The notes: generated by a model from the letters alone, not told the origin. DNA of 64,000 bases from Amnibacterium sp. CER49 (GCF_029846255.1 NZ_JARVWQ010000002.1:248001-312000), one strand, 5' to 3'. Counted from the first letter of the stretch, positions 33,858 through 44,388 are shown. Numbers and translations are program-made.

Positions 33858-34742
33858 TTAGGACTTGGCTAGGAAGCTCTCGTAGCGCCTCGCTAAGCCG
33901 TCCCTATCAGGCTTGTCAGCTCTTCGCTCCGGAACCGCGAACCTGGCCCCGTCCATACCCTGAATGCCGTGGCGAAGCATCGGTCCGTCCACTTCGCGCA
34001 TCACTGCCTCGTTCACGTGAACCGTGTAGTCAGGAGAGAGCCCAATCACATCACGGTCGTACGCGGCGTGATGGAGCTTGCAGAGCGCGAGCCCGTTGCT
34101 TACCTCGGGTCTCCCCAGCTCGTCCCTATCGGGAATGATATGTGCCGCGTCTAGAAGATCGACATGTCGCAGCGAGCAGACTGCGCACCTGTCCTCATAC
34201 GCGTGCATGACCTTCGCGCGAAAGACTGGCTGGTGTAGTCGTTGCCGGGTTAAGCGCTCCACATAGGACCGCTGGGGGGCGGTCATTCTTTCGGGTTCTC
34301 CGAACGCTCTGAGGTCTTCGCCGAGCGCAAGCAACACCGCCTGCTCTCCAGGTATGTCGTATGCGTACACGGGGTAGTGCGCAACGAATGCCTTGGGTCG
34401 CACGCCACGGAAGTAGATCATGGGGGCGGCAAGCTCGGCTGCTCGTCGCAGCTTGACGTTGTCAGCGCTGTCGTCGCGCCTGTAGTCGTAGCGAAAGAGT
34501 CCATTCGCGACGACCTCATCCTTGTATCGGCCCTTTGGTGTCGTCAGCACGCTGAGAGTTGCAGAGAAACTCTTTGGATTGCGGATGCCGCGGCTCTGAT
34601 CAATAAGCTTGAGTCGCTCACCTTCAAACTCGAAGCTCTCGAGCTCTGCCCGGCTTAATTCAGGTTGGCCTGACTCGAGCTTCGTTCTCAGCCAGTCAAA
34701 AGCGGCCTGTCGTGCTCTTGTCTCTTGGTCGTGATCGAACAC
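33858..34742 (-). CDS. HNH endonuclease, restriction-type
   Basis: A 294-residue nuclease. The N-terminal part (about 1-150) is a probable DNA-recognition or effector region (RKxx-rich, with AFVAHYPVYAYDIPGEQAVL). The C-terminal HNH domain has HAYEDRCAVCSLRHVDLLDA, the AHIIPD first His, SNGLALCKLHHAAYD and DRDVIGLSPDY, matching putative restriction endonucleases of the HNH family. I prefer the GTG at 34742 because GGAGG lies 8 nt upstream; a GTG at 34757 adds five residues. It is the first of the accessory-island genes and points away from them. Confidence 0.85.
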   Translation of the reverse strand: MFDHDQETRARQAAFDWLRTKLESGQPELSRAELESFEFEGERLKLIDQSRGIRNPKSFSATLSVLTTPKGRYKDEVVANGLFRYDYRRDDSADNVKLRRAAELAAPMIYFRGVRPKAFVAHYPVYAYDIPGEQAVLLALGEDLRAFGEPERMTAPQRSYVERLTRQRLHQPVFRAKVMHAYEDRCAVCSLRHVDLLDAAHIIPDRDELGRPEVSNGLALCKLHHAAYDRDVIGLSPDYTVHVNEAVMREVDGPMLRHGIQGMDGARFAVPERRADKPDRDGLARRYESFLAKS

Positions 34743-34757
34743 CTCTGTATCCTCCAC

Positions 34758-35092
34758 GAGCTAGCGGTGATGCGCGCGGCGACGCGCTGGCGCCGAGCAG
34801 CTCGCGACCCCACTTCACATGACCGGGTCCCGCAGGGGCCCGAGCCGGGCAGCCTCGGCATCCCAAGCACGCGCAACGTCTGGCAACAGCAGGGCTGGCG
34901 GTGTGTCTTCGGGCGCGGGTCGCGCAAAACCTCGCGTTCATATCAGCGTGTCACAAGAGCCCGGGTTGTCATCGCGATGATGATGATGTCGTATGAGAAG
35001 CCAGGTGGCGACCGGCGACCTACTCGAATGCGCTCGGATACAAGTAGCAGAACTGGGACAAGTGTGATCGCCGAATTCAAAATGAGGGCCTC
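34758..35092. promoter_or_regulatory. divergent intergenic region of the island
   Basis: A 335-bp gap between the HNH gene and the first helicase gene. It has no clear ORF. It contains the perfect 12-bp palindrome TCATCGCGATGA (34969-34980), followed by GATGATGATG. A TTGTCA at 34966-34971 is 17 bp from TCGTAT, a weak promoter candidate for the plus strand. Confidence 0.35.
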
Positions 35093-37744
35093 TTGAATAA
35101 AGACGAGCTTCGAGCGCTGCGCACCCGCATCGACGAGTTAGAGTCCTGGTCGCAGCGGGCCCAGGGGCTCGAGAGCGACCGGAAGAGGGTTGCCGGGGCC
35201 GCTGAGGCTGCGTCGGCAGCGGTGCGCAGCCGAGTGGGCGTTGTCGCGCTCGGCAGCGGTCGTACCTACTCATTCCTGCCGCTTTCGCCTGACGAAGCGC
35301 CTCTGCTCGGCGCACTCGCCCAGCGGGCTGCGCTAACCGCCTTGACTGAAGCCGAAGCGATCGGCGTAAGCGAGTTCGTCTCCTCGGTGCCGGAGGCTAC
35401 GCGCCAGGCGAAGGCGCTCTTTGGACTACGCCGCGTGTTCAGCAGTTACGAGTCGCGTGATGCGAATGAGCGGGCGGCTGAATTCCTGACAGTGTTTCAT
35501 GCGTGGGCGACAGCCGCCGATGTGCCGTCACTCTTCGACCGAATTCGTGCAAGCCTGGCGCCGCTTCCACCAGTCGCTTCCTCTGAGGCACTGGCTGAGT
35601 GGGTCGGTCTCAAACCGCTCCTTCAACAGCTGGGAATTCCCACGCTCATGTCAACGGGTTCGCTAGCAGCGTTGCCGGCTGCGATACGAGCGATTGAGGG
35701 CGCGGTCAGCCGCGAGCAGGTGGTTAGGCAGCGTGCTGTGGAGGCTGGCGTCGCTTTGCGCAGGGCGGAGACGGACCGAGTAATCGCAGAGATGCCCATC
35801 GACCGGTTGAAGGATGCGACCCGCGAACGCATACGGGTCGCACCGCTTACGGCGGTGGGGATGAAGACGGTGCGCGACGTCTTCATCCATTCGGCTCGGA
35901 TCGGCTCGCTGCCCGGTGTCGGGACGGTCACAGCGCAGCGCATCCGGGGCGCGGCTCGCACGCTGTGGCAGTCGACCTATGACGAGATGCCGGTCCGGAT
36001 TGACGTCAACAAGCCTTCGGAGGCGACGCAGGGTCTCGTCCGAGCGTTAGCCGATTGGGACGGCAGCAGGCGAACCAGGAACGCTGCAACAGACATCGCC
36101 AGGGCCGAGGCATTAGTGCCACTCGTGAAGCCGTTGACGGAGGGTGCCACTCATCTCGTGTTGATCTGCCCCACGATCGATGGCGAGGGAGATCTCCTGC
36201 AGGCGGTCGACGCCGTCGTGGCACGAGCGCGCACAATCGCAGAAACCGTCGCGCGTGGTGCGGCGGCAGACGCATGGCAAGACTTCAGATCTCGGGCCGC
36301 CGACTATTTCGCGATGCTCGCGGAACTCGGATTCCTCACTGAGGACGAGGACGTCGTCGCGGGCGGTCTACCCGAAGAAATCGTGAGGGCGGCGCGCGAG
36401 TTCGAACTTGAGACACGGCATCTTACTGTCTCCCTGCGCGGGTACCAAGCCTTCGCAGCTCGCTTCGCGCTGGTGCAACGCAAGGTGATCATCGGGGATG
36501 AGATGGGCCTTGGGAAGACCGTCGAATCTCTCGCCGTGATGGCGCACCTTGCAGCGAAGGGTTTCGGTCACGCCATGGTCGTCTGCCCTGCAGCTGTGGT
36601 GACGAACTGGGTGCGCGAGGTGGAGGAGAGATCGAGGTTGCGCCCGCATCGGCTCCACGGCACGGGCCGCGAGAATGCTCTGCGCAGCTGGCGTCGTCAG
36701 GGCGGCGTTGCTGTCACTACCTACGAATCCCTGGGCTGGCTGCAGCCTCACCTCGCATCGCTCGACGAGCTTCCCGTCGTCGTCGTGGACGAAGCGCATT
36801 ACATCAAGAACCCTAGTTCTTTGCGCGCCAGGCGAACCGCCTCACTCGTGGGTCGGGCTGATCGCGCGGTTTTGCTGACTGGGACGCCGCTTGAGAACCG
36901 GGTGGAGGAGTTTAGAAATCTCATCCGCTACTTGAGGCCGGATCTTGCCGTCGACGCTACCGATCTCCGCCCTCGACTCTTCAGACAGCAGGTTGCGCCG
37001 GCGTACCTGCGGCGAAATCAGGAGGACGTGCTCACCGAGCTGCCCGAGTTGGTTGAAGTCGAAGAGTGGTTACCGATGTCGTCGGCGGACAAAACTGCAT
37101 ATCGCGAAGCAGTCTATTCCGGCAACTTTCACGCCATGCGGCAGGTATGCATGCTGCAGCACTCTCAGTCGGAGAAGATCTCTCGCCTTGTCGAGATCGT
37201 AGAGGAGGCGGAGGAGAACGGGCGGCGCGTGCTCGTCTTCTCTCATTACCTGAATGTGCTCGACGCTGTCGTACGTGCGCTACCGGGAAAGGTGTTCGGC
37301 CCTTTGACTGGTGCGGTGCCGGCGAAGATGCGACAGCAGATGGTGGACGACTTCTCTGGTTCCGACTCGGGCGCCGCACTGGTCGCTCAGATATCCGCTG
37401 GTGGTGTCGGTCTCAACATCCAGGCCGCATCCGTGGTCATTCTTTGTGAACCGCAACTCAAGCCGACGACTGAGTGGCAAGCCATCGCACGGGCGCAGCG
37501 CATGGGACAGGTGCTGACCGTTCAAGTGCACCGGCTGTTGTCGGAGGAGGGCGTCGATCTGAATGTCCGAAATATCCTCTCGAGGAAGAAGGCAATCTTC
37601 GCTGACTTCGCGGCAGTGAGCGATATGGCGGCGAGCGCGCCGGAGGCGTACGACGTCTCGGAGGGAGAGCTCGTGCGCGAAGTAATCGAGGCGGAGCGGC
37701 AACGCCTGTTCACTGGCCTTCCGGATCTCGAAGCTTCCGAGTGA
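35093..37744 (+). CDS. SNF2-family helicase with N-terminal helix-hairpin-helix
   Basis: An 883-residue protein. The N-terminal ~400 residues are helical; HhH-like segments occur in MPIDRLKDATRERIRVAPLT and SLPGVGTVTAQRIRGAARTL. The C-terminal part is a SNF2 ATPase with GDEMGLGKTVESLAV (Walker A), VVVDEAHYIKN (DEAH), LLTGTPLENRVEEF and the C-terminal lobe FSHYLNVLDAVVRALPG, SAGGVGLNIQAASVVI and ARAQRMGQ. It would translocate on or remodel DNA. The start is a TTG with GAGG 7 nt before it. GC is lower than the surroundings. It probably opens the island's operon. Confidence 0.88.
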   Translation: MNKDELRALRTRIDELESWSQRAQGLESDRKRVAGAAEAASAAVRSRVGVVALGSGRTYSFLPLSPDEAPLLGALAQRAALTALTEAEAIGVSEFVSSVPEATRQAKALFGLRRVFSSYESRDANERAAEFLTVFHAWATAADVPSLFDRIRASLAPLPPVASSEALAEWVGLKPLLQQLGIPTLMSTGSLAALPAAIRAIEGAVSREQVVRQRAVEAGVALRRAETDRVIAEMPIDRLKDATRERIRVAPLTAVGMKTVRDVFIHSARIGSLPGVGTVTAQRIRGAARTLWQSTYDEMPVRIDVNKPSEATQGLVRALADWDGSRRTRNAATDIARAEALVPLVKPLTEGATHLVLICPTIDGEGDLLQAVDAVVARARTIAETVARGAAADAWQDFRSRAADYFAMLAELGFLTEDEDVVAGGLPEEIVRAAREFELETRHLTVSLRGYQAFAARFALVQRKVIIGDEMGLGKTVESLAVMAHLAAKGFGHAMVVCPAAVVTNWVREVEERSRLRPHRLHGTGRENALRSWRRQGGVAVTTYESLGWLQPHLASLDELPVVVVDEAHYIKNPSSLRARRTASLVGRADRAVLLTGTPLENRVEEFRNLIRYLRPDLAVDATDLRPRLFRQQVAPAYLRRNQEDVLTELPELVEVEEWLPMSSADKTAYREAVYSGNFHAMRQVCMLQHSQSEKISRLVEIVEEAEENGRRVLVFSHYLNVLDAVVRALPGKVFGPLTGAVPAKMRQQMVDDFSGSDSGAALVAQISAGGVGLNIQAASVVILCEPQLKPTTEWQAIARAQRMGQVLTVQVHRLLSEEGVDLNVRNILSRKKAIFADFAAVSDMAASAPEAYDVSEGELVREVIEAERQRLFTGLPDLEASE

Positions 37745-37896
37745 TGCAGCGGCTGCAGTGCGCGAGTCTGGCGGTGTGCTGATTCATGGCGCTCAGCTGC
37801 CGCTGCGCGCTACCGCGCAAGACGGGACGGCGTGGGGGACGGTGAGAGCCGTACTGCTCGCTAGCCTTCACCGCGGCCCACGATCGAGAGGTACTC

Positions 37897-40800
37897 GTGC
37901 GACTTGAAGAGATTGCGCCGCGCACTCGCCTGGCCGGCATCGTGCCGACTCGGCCGGTGGAGGTGCTGGCTGCGATGAAGCACGGCGCCGACGCGCTCGA
38001 GGTCACCTACCGTGACGACAACGGAGCGCTCGGTCAGGTCGTGCTGTACCGAGCCGATGAGTCACGGGTCGAGCCGCACCTCGAGGCCGGGCGTCCCTTC
38101 GACGCAGATGCTCGCGACTTCCGCCTCGCCGCGGAGGCGCAGCGCATCATGCTCGCCGGCCTGCACGACCCCATGCTCGCTGTCGCGACAAGCGACGTGC
38201 AGCCGCTGCCGCATCAGATCCGCGCCGTCTACGGCGAGCTGCTCCCGCGTACGCCGCTGCGGTTCCTGCTCGCCGACGACCCCGGCGCCGGTAAGACGAT
38301 CATGGCGGGCCTGTACATTAAGGAGCTCATCCTCCGCGAGGACGTTCGCAGCTGCCTCGTGGTCGCTCCCGGTGGGCTGGTCGAGCAGTGGCAGGACGAG
38401 CTGGCGCTGAAGTTTGGCCTCGAGTTCGAGATCCTGGCTCCCGGTGCGGAGGACAGCGGCGCAGGACGCACGGTGTTCGAGCAGAAGCCCCTCCTCATCG
38501 CTCGCATGGACCAGCTCGCCCGGAACGAGCTGCTCCTTGACCAGCTCGAGCAGTCCGAGTTCGACCTGGTCGTCGTCGATGAGGCCCATCGAATGAGCGC
38601 GAGCTGGTTCAGCGGCGAGCTGAAGGCGTCCAAGCGGTTCGCGCTCGGCGAGCTGCTCAGCGAGCGCACAAGGCACTTCCTCCTCATGACTGCGACGCCG
38701 CACAACGGCAAGGAGGAGGACTTCGAGACCTTCCTCTCGCTCTTAGATCGCGACCGTTTTGCCGGTCCTGGCGACAGGCGTGCTCAGCCAGGCACGGTCG
38801 ACGGGCTGATGCGCCGCATGGTCAAGGAGCGGCTCGTCACGTTCGACGGACGGCCGCTCTTCCCGGAGCGCATCGCCGACACGGTCGCCTACCGGCTCTC
38901 GCCCGCGGAGCAGAGCCTCTACGAGGAGGTCACCGAGTACGTCCGCAACGGGATGAACCTTGCCGACCGGCTCGACGGCAAGCGCAGGAACACGGTCGGT
39001 TTCGCGCTCACCGTCTTGCAGCGGCGGCTCGCCTCGAGCCCCGAGGCGATCTACCAGTCGCTCCGGCGCCGCGCCGAGCGACTCGAACGCCTCCGCCTTG
39101 AGGCGGTGCAGGGGGTAAACCATGGACCCGAAGCAGCACCTGTGCTCTCGGGGGAGGACGTCGATGTCGACGAGCTCGATGCCGCGGAGCTCGAGCGCAC
39201 CGAGGACGAGCTCGTCGACGCTGCCACTGCGGCCCGGACGGCAGAGGAACTTCAGACGGAGGTGCTGGAGCTGCGCCGGCTCGAGGGGCTCGCGAGTCGG
39301 CTCCTCGCAAGCCAGCAGGACGTGAAGTGGCGCGAGCTCCGCGGCGTGATCGAAGGAGAGGTGCTTACGCACCAGGACGGTTCGCCGCGCAAGCTCATCG
39401 TGTTCACCGAGCACCGTGACACGTTGAATTACCTGCATCGGCGCATCACTGCGCTGCTGGGGCGCGGTGACGCCGTCGTAGCCATTCACGGAGCGGTCCC
39501 GCGGTACGAGCGCCGCCGGATCACGACTGACTTCACGACGAACCCTGACGTGCAGATCCTGATCGCGACGGACGCCGCTGGCGAGGGTTTGAACCTGCAG
39601 GCCGCTCACCTGATGGTGAATTACGACCTGCCCTGGAACCCGAACCGCATCGAGCAGCGGTTCGGCCGCATCCACCGCATCGGCCAGACCGAGGTGTGCC
39701 GGCTCTGGAACCTGGTCGCCGAGGACACGCGCGAGGGCGAGGTGTACATCCGGCTGCTCGACAAGATCGAGGAGCAGCGCGCCGCGTACCAGGGGGAGAT
39801 CTTCAACGTCCTTGGTACCTCGCTCGGGAACCTGTCGCTCACCTCGGTGCTCCGCGAGGCGATCCGGTACGGCGAGCAGCCCGAGGTCAAGGCGAAGATG
39901 TGGGAGGTCATCGACGCGGGCGTGTCCGCCGGGCTGCGCGAGCTGCTCGATGACGAGGCATTGGCGACCGAAGCGTTGGCTCCGAGCGAACTCGAGGTGC
40001 TGCGCCGCCAGATGGAGGACGCGAAAGCAAAGCGCCTCCAACCACACTTCATCCGCGACGCGTTCCTTGAGGCGTTCGACCGCGCGGGCGGGCGCATCGA
40101 ACGGCGCGAGCGCGGCCGGTACGAGATCACTCACGTTCCGGCGCAGGTACGGGAGCGCGCAGGACGCGCGCCGGTTGCCCGACGCTACGAACGGGTCACC
40201 TTCGACGTCACGACGATCGATGTCCAGGGCACGCCTCGAGCGGAACTGCTCGCTCCGGGTCACCCGCTGCACGACGCCGTGCTGCAACTCGTGATCGACC
40301 AGTTCGGTCCGATGCTGGATCGCGGCACGGTGCTGACGTCGGATGCGATCACCGAGCCGACGCTGCTGGTCGGGGTGTTGAACGAGGTCCGTGACGCCAC
40401 TGGCGAGACCGTCAGCAAGCGCTTCGGGTACTCCGTCGTTGGTGCCCATGGAGCGGTGCGCGAGGGCGGTTCTGCCCCGTATCTCGACTACGCGCCTGCC
40501 ACTGAGGCGGAGCGCTCCGCAGGCGTGGGGCTTCCATGGCTCGCCAGCCGCGAGAAGGACGCCGTCTCGTGGGTGATCGCCGAGCAGCTGCCGGTGTTCG
40601 CTGAGGAGGTCACGAGCCGGCGCTCCTTCGAGTACGAGCGCGTGCGCCAGCGGGTGATCATTCGGCTGACCAGGGAGGTCAACCGCCTGTACACCGAAGC
40701 GCTGAAGACCGACGCGGACGCCGCGGCCGGCAAGAAGGTCCGCTACTCCGCCGACACCCTCCGCCGGCGTGCCGAAGAGCTGGAGCAGCGCAGGGAGAGC

Positions 40801-41322
40801 CGGGTCGCGCTCATCGACCAGCAGCTCACCATGTCGCCGGTCACGCCTCGCATCACAGCGATCGCCCTAGTTGTGCCGGCAGCGACCAGCGAAGCGTCCA
40901 TCGGTGGAGCTGCAAGCGCCGCTGCACGCGCAGCGATCGAGCGCCGCGGAGTCGATGCAGTTTTGGCGGCCGAGCGTGCTCTGGGGCGTAAGCCGGAGGA
41001 GCAAGCGCACAACAACCCCGGCTTCGACGTGCTCTCGCGGACCACCGAGGGCGCTAGTCTCCGGATCGAGGTCAAGGCTCGGATCGAAGGCTCCGACACC
41101 TTCACGATCACCCGCACAGAGGTGCTGACTGCACTGAACGCGTCACCCAACCACCGGCTCGCCTTGGTCCGGGTGAGCAATCGTGGCCCACAGCACGATC
41201 AGGTGCGGTACATCGGCAACGCCTTCAACGGAGTCGAGCCCAGCTGGCTCACCGACTTCGACGTTGTCTCCCAGAACCTTTCGTGGGACGACTGGTGGGC
41301 ACGCGGAGCGCAGCCGTTCTGA
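37897..41322 (+). CDS. SNF2/RapA-like helicase with C-terminal DUF3883
   Basis: An 1141-residue protein. The ATPase has Walker A LADDPGAGKTIMAGLYIKEL (DDPGAGKT at 127-134), VVVDEAHR (DEAH 228-231), LLMTATPHNGKEEDFE, and the second lobe RKLIVFTEHRDTLNYLHRRI, DAAGEGLNLQAAHLMVNYD and RFGRIHRIGQTE. The last ~120 residues contain NPGFDVLSRTTEGASLRIEV followed by KA, the GFDxxS and IEVK pattern of DUF3883, a PD-(D/E)XK-like nuclease fold. The start is GTG after GAGAGG. It has a known recurrent neighbourhood with DUF1156 methyltransferases and DUF499 ATPases. Confidence 0.9.
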   Translation: MRLEEIAPRTRLAGIVPTRPVEVLAAMKHGADALEVTYRDDNGALGQVVLYRADESRVEPHLEAGRPFDADARDFRLAAEAQRIMLAGLHDPMLAVATSDVQPLPHQIRAVYGELLPRTPLRFLLADDPGAGKTIMAGLYIKELILREDVRSCLVVAPGGLVEQWQDELALKFGLEFEILAPGAEDSGAGRTVFEQKPLLIARMDQLARNELLLDQLEQSEFDLVVVDEAHRMSASWFSGELKASKRFALGELLSERTRHFLLMTATPHNGKEEDFETFLSLLDRDRFAGPGDRRAQPGTVDGLMRRMVKERLVTFDGRPLFPERIADTVAYRLSPAEQSLYEEVTEYVRNGMNLADRLDGKRRNTVGFALTVLQRRLASSPEAIYQSLRRRAERLERLRLEAVQGVNHGPEAAPVLSGEDVDVDELDAAELERTEDELVDAATAARTAEELQTEVLELRRLEGLASRLLASQQDVKWRELRGVIEGEVLTHQDGSPRKLIVFTEHRDTLNYLHRRITALLGRGDAVVAIHGAVPRYERRRITTDFTTNPDVQILIATDAAGEGLNLQAAHLMVNYDLPWNPNRIEQRFGRIHRIGQTEVCRLWNLVAEDTREGEVYIRLLDKIEEQRAAYQGEIFNVLGTSLGNLSLTSVLREAIRYGEQPEVKAKMWEVIDAGVSAGLRELLDDEALATEALAPSELEVLRRQMEDAKAKRLQPHFIRDAFLEAFDRAGGRIERRERGRYEITHVPAQVRERAGRAPVARRYERVTFDVTTIDVQGTPRAELLAPGHPLHDAVLQLVIDQFGPMLDRGTVLTSDAITEPTLLVGVLNEVRDATGETVSKRFGYSVVGAHGAVREGGSAPYLDYAPATEAERSAGVGLPWLASREKDAVSWVIAEQLPVFAEEVTSRRSFEYERVRQRVIIRLTREVNRLYTEALKTDADAAAGKKVRYSADTLRRRAEELEQRRESRVALIDQQLTMSPVTPRITAIALVVPAATSEASIGGAASAAARAAIERRGVDAVLAAERALGRKPEEQAHNNPGFDVLSRTTEGASLRIEVKARIEGSDTFTITRTEVLTALNASPNHRLALVRVSNRGPQHDQVRYIGNAFNGVEPSWLTDFDVVSQNLSWDDWWARGAQPF

Positions 41323-41488
41323 CATTCGCAGCCACGTCAACGGGCGCAGGAGTCGCTTAAGCGCTGCCCAGCGTGGAGCGGCGAGACCGAGTCCTGATGA
41401 CACGCTCACTCAGCCGGGCAATGTCGCACCGCGCCCGTAGGCTCGGACGTCCCGCGCTGCGGCTGCGCGCGGCCATCGGAGGAACGCA

Positions 41489-44311
41489 TTGGCACTGAAG
41501 CGGAAGCTGATCGAGGTATCGATCCCGCTCGATGAAATTAACAAGCAGTCGGCGCGTGAGAAGTCGATTCGCCATGGGCATCCCAGCACCTTGCACCTTT
41601 GGTGGGCGCGGCGCCCCCTCGCGACCGCGCGAGCGGTGCTGTTCGCGCAGTTGGTGGACGACCCGTCCGTGCGTGAGGACGAATTCCTCGCCGAGGCACG
41701 CGAGAGCGGTTACGAGGACGCGGCGGGCTGGGCCAGTCATCGGATCAAGCAGGAGCGTGAGCGCCTGTTCGACCTGATGGCGCGCATGGTCAACTGGGAT
41801 AACCTCAGCGATGACGCCCTGTTCGACGCCGTGCGCGCCGAGATTCTGAAGTCGACCAACGGCAACCCCCCGGCAATCCTCGACCCCTTTGCAGGCGGCG
41901 GCACCATTCCGCTGGAAGCGCAACGCCTTGGGCTCGAAGTCCATGCGAGTGACTTGAACCCAGTTGCGGTTCTGATCAACAAGGCTCTTATCGAGATCCC
42001 GCCGAGGTTTGCTGGGCACGAGCCTGTGTTTCCCGGCGCAGCAGCCACACGTACCAGTTGGCCTGAGGCAACCGGCCTCGCAGAGGACGTCCGGCGATAT
42101 GGCAAGTGGATGCGTGACGAGGCACAAAGGCGCATTGGGCGCCTCTACCCGAAGGCGAAACTGCGGGGCGGTGGGGACGCGACCGTCATCGCCTGGATCT
42201 GGGCACGCACCGTGAAATGTCCGAACCCGGCATGTGGCATCGAGATGCCACTGGTGAGTTCCTGGTGGTTATCTCGACGGGGCGGGCAGGAGTCATTCAT
42301 AGTCCCGTTGGTCACCTCTCGAGAAATCCAGTACTCCGTATCGCACGACCCGTCCACGGCGACGTTTGACATCGCGGCCGGAACGGTTAGTCGAACTGGT
42401 GCGGTGTGCATTGCCTGCGGTGGCGCAGCATCTCTGCAGTACATCCGTCAGCAGGGGTCCTCGGAGGGGCTTGGAAGGACGCTTATCGCGCAGGTTGCGG
42501 AGGGTGATCGCCGCCGTCACTATATTCCACCGACTGTCGAAATGTCCGCCGCTGCCGATGTGCCAATTCCTGAGGGCGCTCCGGATGAACCTCTCGGATA
42601 CTACCCGCGCGATATCAAGGCTCCCATCTATGGGCTAACGACGTTCAGCAAACTGTTCACGCCGCGTCAATTGACAGCGCTTCTGACGCTTGTTCAGCTC
42701 GTGCATGAGCTGACGGACCGTATTGAGCGGGACTGCAAGAACTTAGTGGTTGCTGGCCACCCGCATGCTCATGAGATGGATCAACTGAGTCGCGAGTATG
42801 CGTCAGCGGTCGCTACCTACCTCGGAATGGCGGTGAGCCGGACCGCCGACCGCTCGTCGACGATTAGTACATGGGACAATTCCATGGGTAAGATTCGGAA
42901 CACGTTTGGTCGCCAGGCGATCCCGATGACATGGGACTTTGCTGAGGCCAACATCTTCTCATCGTCTACTGGAAACTTCTTGAGTCAGGTCGAGTGGACG
43001 GTTGAGTCGCTTGAGGCGTGGAGGGGTGGGCGCGTTGCTCACGTCAGTCAGGCCGATGCGTCATCACGGAACTATGACCACCTGATTCTTTCGACTGACC
43101 CGCCGTACTACGACAACATAGGGTATTCCGACCTGTCGGACTATTTCTATGTGTGGTTGCGAAGAGCGCTACGGCCTACCCACCCGTCTCTGTTTGAGAC
43201 GGTAGCGGTGCCGAAGGGTGATGAGCTTGTAGCCAATCGTTACAGGCACGGCACGCAAGAAGCGGCGAAGCAGTTCTTCGAGACTGGCTTCAAGCGCGTA
43301 TTCGAGCGAGCGAGGCGGTCGGCATCGGACGAATACCCAATCACTGTTTACTACGCGTTCAAGCAGTCCGAGAGTGATGCGACCGGTACCAGCTCGACCG
43401 GTTGGGAAACCATCCTGGGCAGCATGGTCGGCGCTGGATGGGCCGTGACCGCGACTTGGCCAGTTCGTTCGGAATTGAGCAATCGTATGATGGCGTCAGG
43501 GATGAACGCCCTTGCATCTTCCGTGGTGCTGGCACTACGTCCGCGGGGTGAATCTGCTCCCATAACTGATCGGCGTGGGTTCATCGCTGCCATGAAGCGG
43601 GAGTTGGGGCCCGCTCTTCGGGAATTGCAGCAGGGCGGGATCGCGCCAGTGGATTTGCCTCAGTCTGCTATCGGCCCCGGCATGGCTGTGTTCTCTCGGT
43701 ACGCAAAGATCATCGAGTCGGACGGCTCCGAGATGACCGTGCGTGCGGCGCTTGGGCGGATAAATGAGGTACTGGATGAGTTGCTGACCGAGCAGGAGGG
43801 CGACTTCGACTCAACCACACGTTTCGCAATAGCTTGGTATCGGGGCAACGGATACGAGGCAGGTGCCTTCGGTAACGCCGAGGACCTGGCGCGAGCCCGG
43901 GCTACCGCGGTGACGGTGATGGAACGCAGTGGCATCCTGGTTGCCCGAGCGGGGAAGGTGCGGCTCTTCAAGCCCGATGAGTTGCCCCAGGATTACGACA
44001 TCGCGACTGACCCACACACGTCCGCCTGGGAGGCGTTGCAGCACACGATCCGCATCCAGGAGACAAAGGGCATCCCGGCAGCGGGCTCGTTCCTGCACGA
44101 GGCGAGCCGTCGCTCGGACGGGGCGGTGGATCTAGACCTCGTGAAGGAGCTGGCATATTTGCTGTTCCAGGTAGCCGAGAAGAACGGCTGGACGCGTGAC
44201 GCGATATCGTTCAATGGAGTGGCGACCTCATGGTCAGAACTGCTTGATTCGGGTCGAACGGCTTATCCTGCGGCAACCGACGCCACGCTCGACTTTAGTG
44301 ACTTGATCTAA
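41489..44311 (+). CDS. DUF1156-containing DNA methyltransferase
   Basis: A 940-residue N-type methyltransferase. Near the N terminus are HPSTLHLWWARRPLATARAV, the DUF1156 signature, and SAM motif I as LDPFAGGGTIPLEA (131-144). A zinc ribbon seems present (C244-x4-C249 and C307-x2-C310). The catalytic motif IV is TDPPYYDNIGYSDLSDYFY (DPPY at 537-540). The C-terminal part (about 700-940) is a target-recognition or partner region. It would modify host DNA to mark self. The start is TTG, preceded by GGAGGAA. Confidence 0.92.
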   Translation: MALKRKLIEVSIPLDEINKQSAREKSIRHGHPSTLHLWWARRPLATARAVLFAQLVDDPSVREDEFLAEARESGYEDAAGWASHRIKQERERLFDLMARMVNWDNLSDDALFDAVRAEILKSTNGNPPAILDPFAGGGTIPLEAQRLGLEVHASDLNPVAVLINKALIEIPPRFAGHEPVFPGAAATRTSWPEATGLAEDVRRYGKWMRDEAQRRIGRLYPKAKLRGGGDATVIAWIWARTVKCPNPACGIEMPLVSSWWLSRRGGQESFIVPLVTSREIQYSVSHDPSTATFDIAAGTVSRTGAVCIACGGAASLQYIRQQGSSEGLGRTLIAQVAEGDRRRHYIPPTVEMSAAADVPIPEGAPDEPLGYYPRDIKAPIYGLTTFSKLFTPRQLTALLTLVQLVHELTDRIERDCKNLVVAGHPHAHEMDQLSREYASAVATYLGMAVSRTADRSSTISTWDNSMGKIRNTFGRQAIPMTWDFAEANIFSSSTGNFLSQVEWTVESLEAWRGGRVAHVSQADASSRNYDHLILSTDPPYYDNIGYSDLSDYFYVWLRRALRPTHPSLFETVAVPKGDELVANRYRHGTQEAAKQFFETGFKRVFERARRSASDEYPITVYYAFKQSESDATGTSSTGWETILGSMVGAGWAVTATWPVRSELSNRMMASGMNALASSVVLALRPRGESAPITDRRGFIAAMKRELGPALRELQQGGIAPVDLPQSAIGPGMAVFSRYAKIIESDGSEMTVRAALGRINEVLDELLTEQEGDFDSTTRFAIAWYRGNGYEAGAFGNAEDLARARATAVTVMERSGILVARAGKVRLFKPDELPQDYDIATDPHTSAWEALQHTIRIQETKGIPAAGSFLHEASRRSDGAVDLDLVKELAYLLFQVAEKNGWTRDAISFNGVATSWSELLDSGRTAYPAATDATLDFSDLI

Positions 44312-44388
44312 CCACTCCGCTGCCAACCCAACGTCGTCGAACTACGTTCGGCGGCAATGAACCGCCCTGCTGTGCAGAAAGTATCTAT

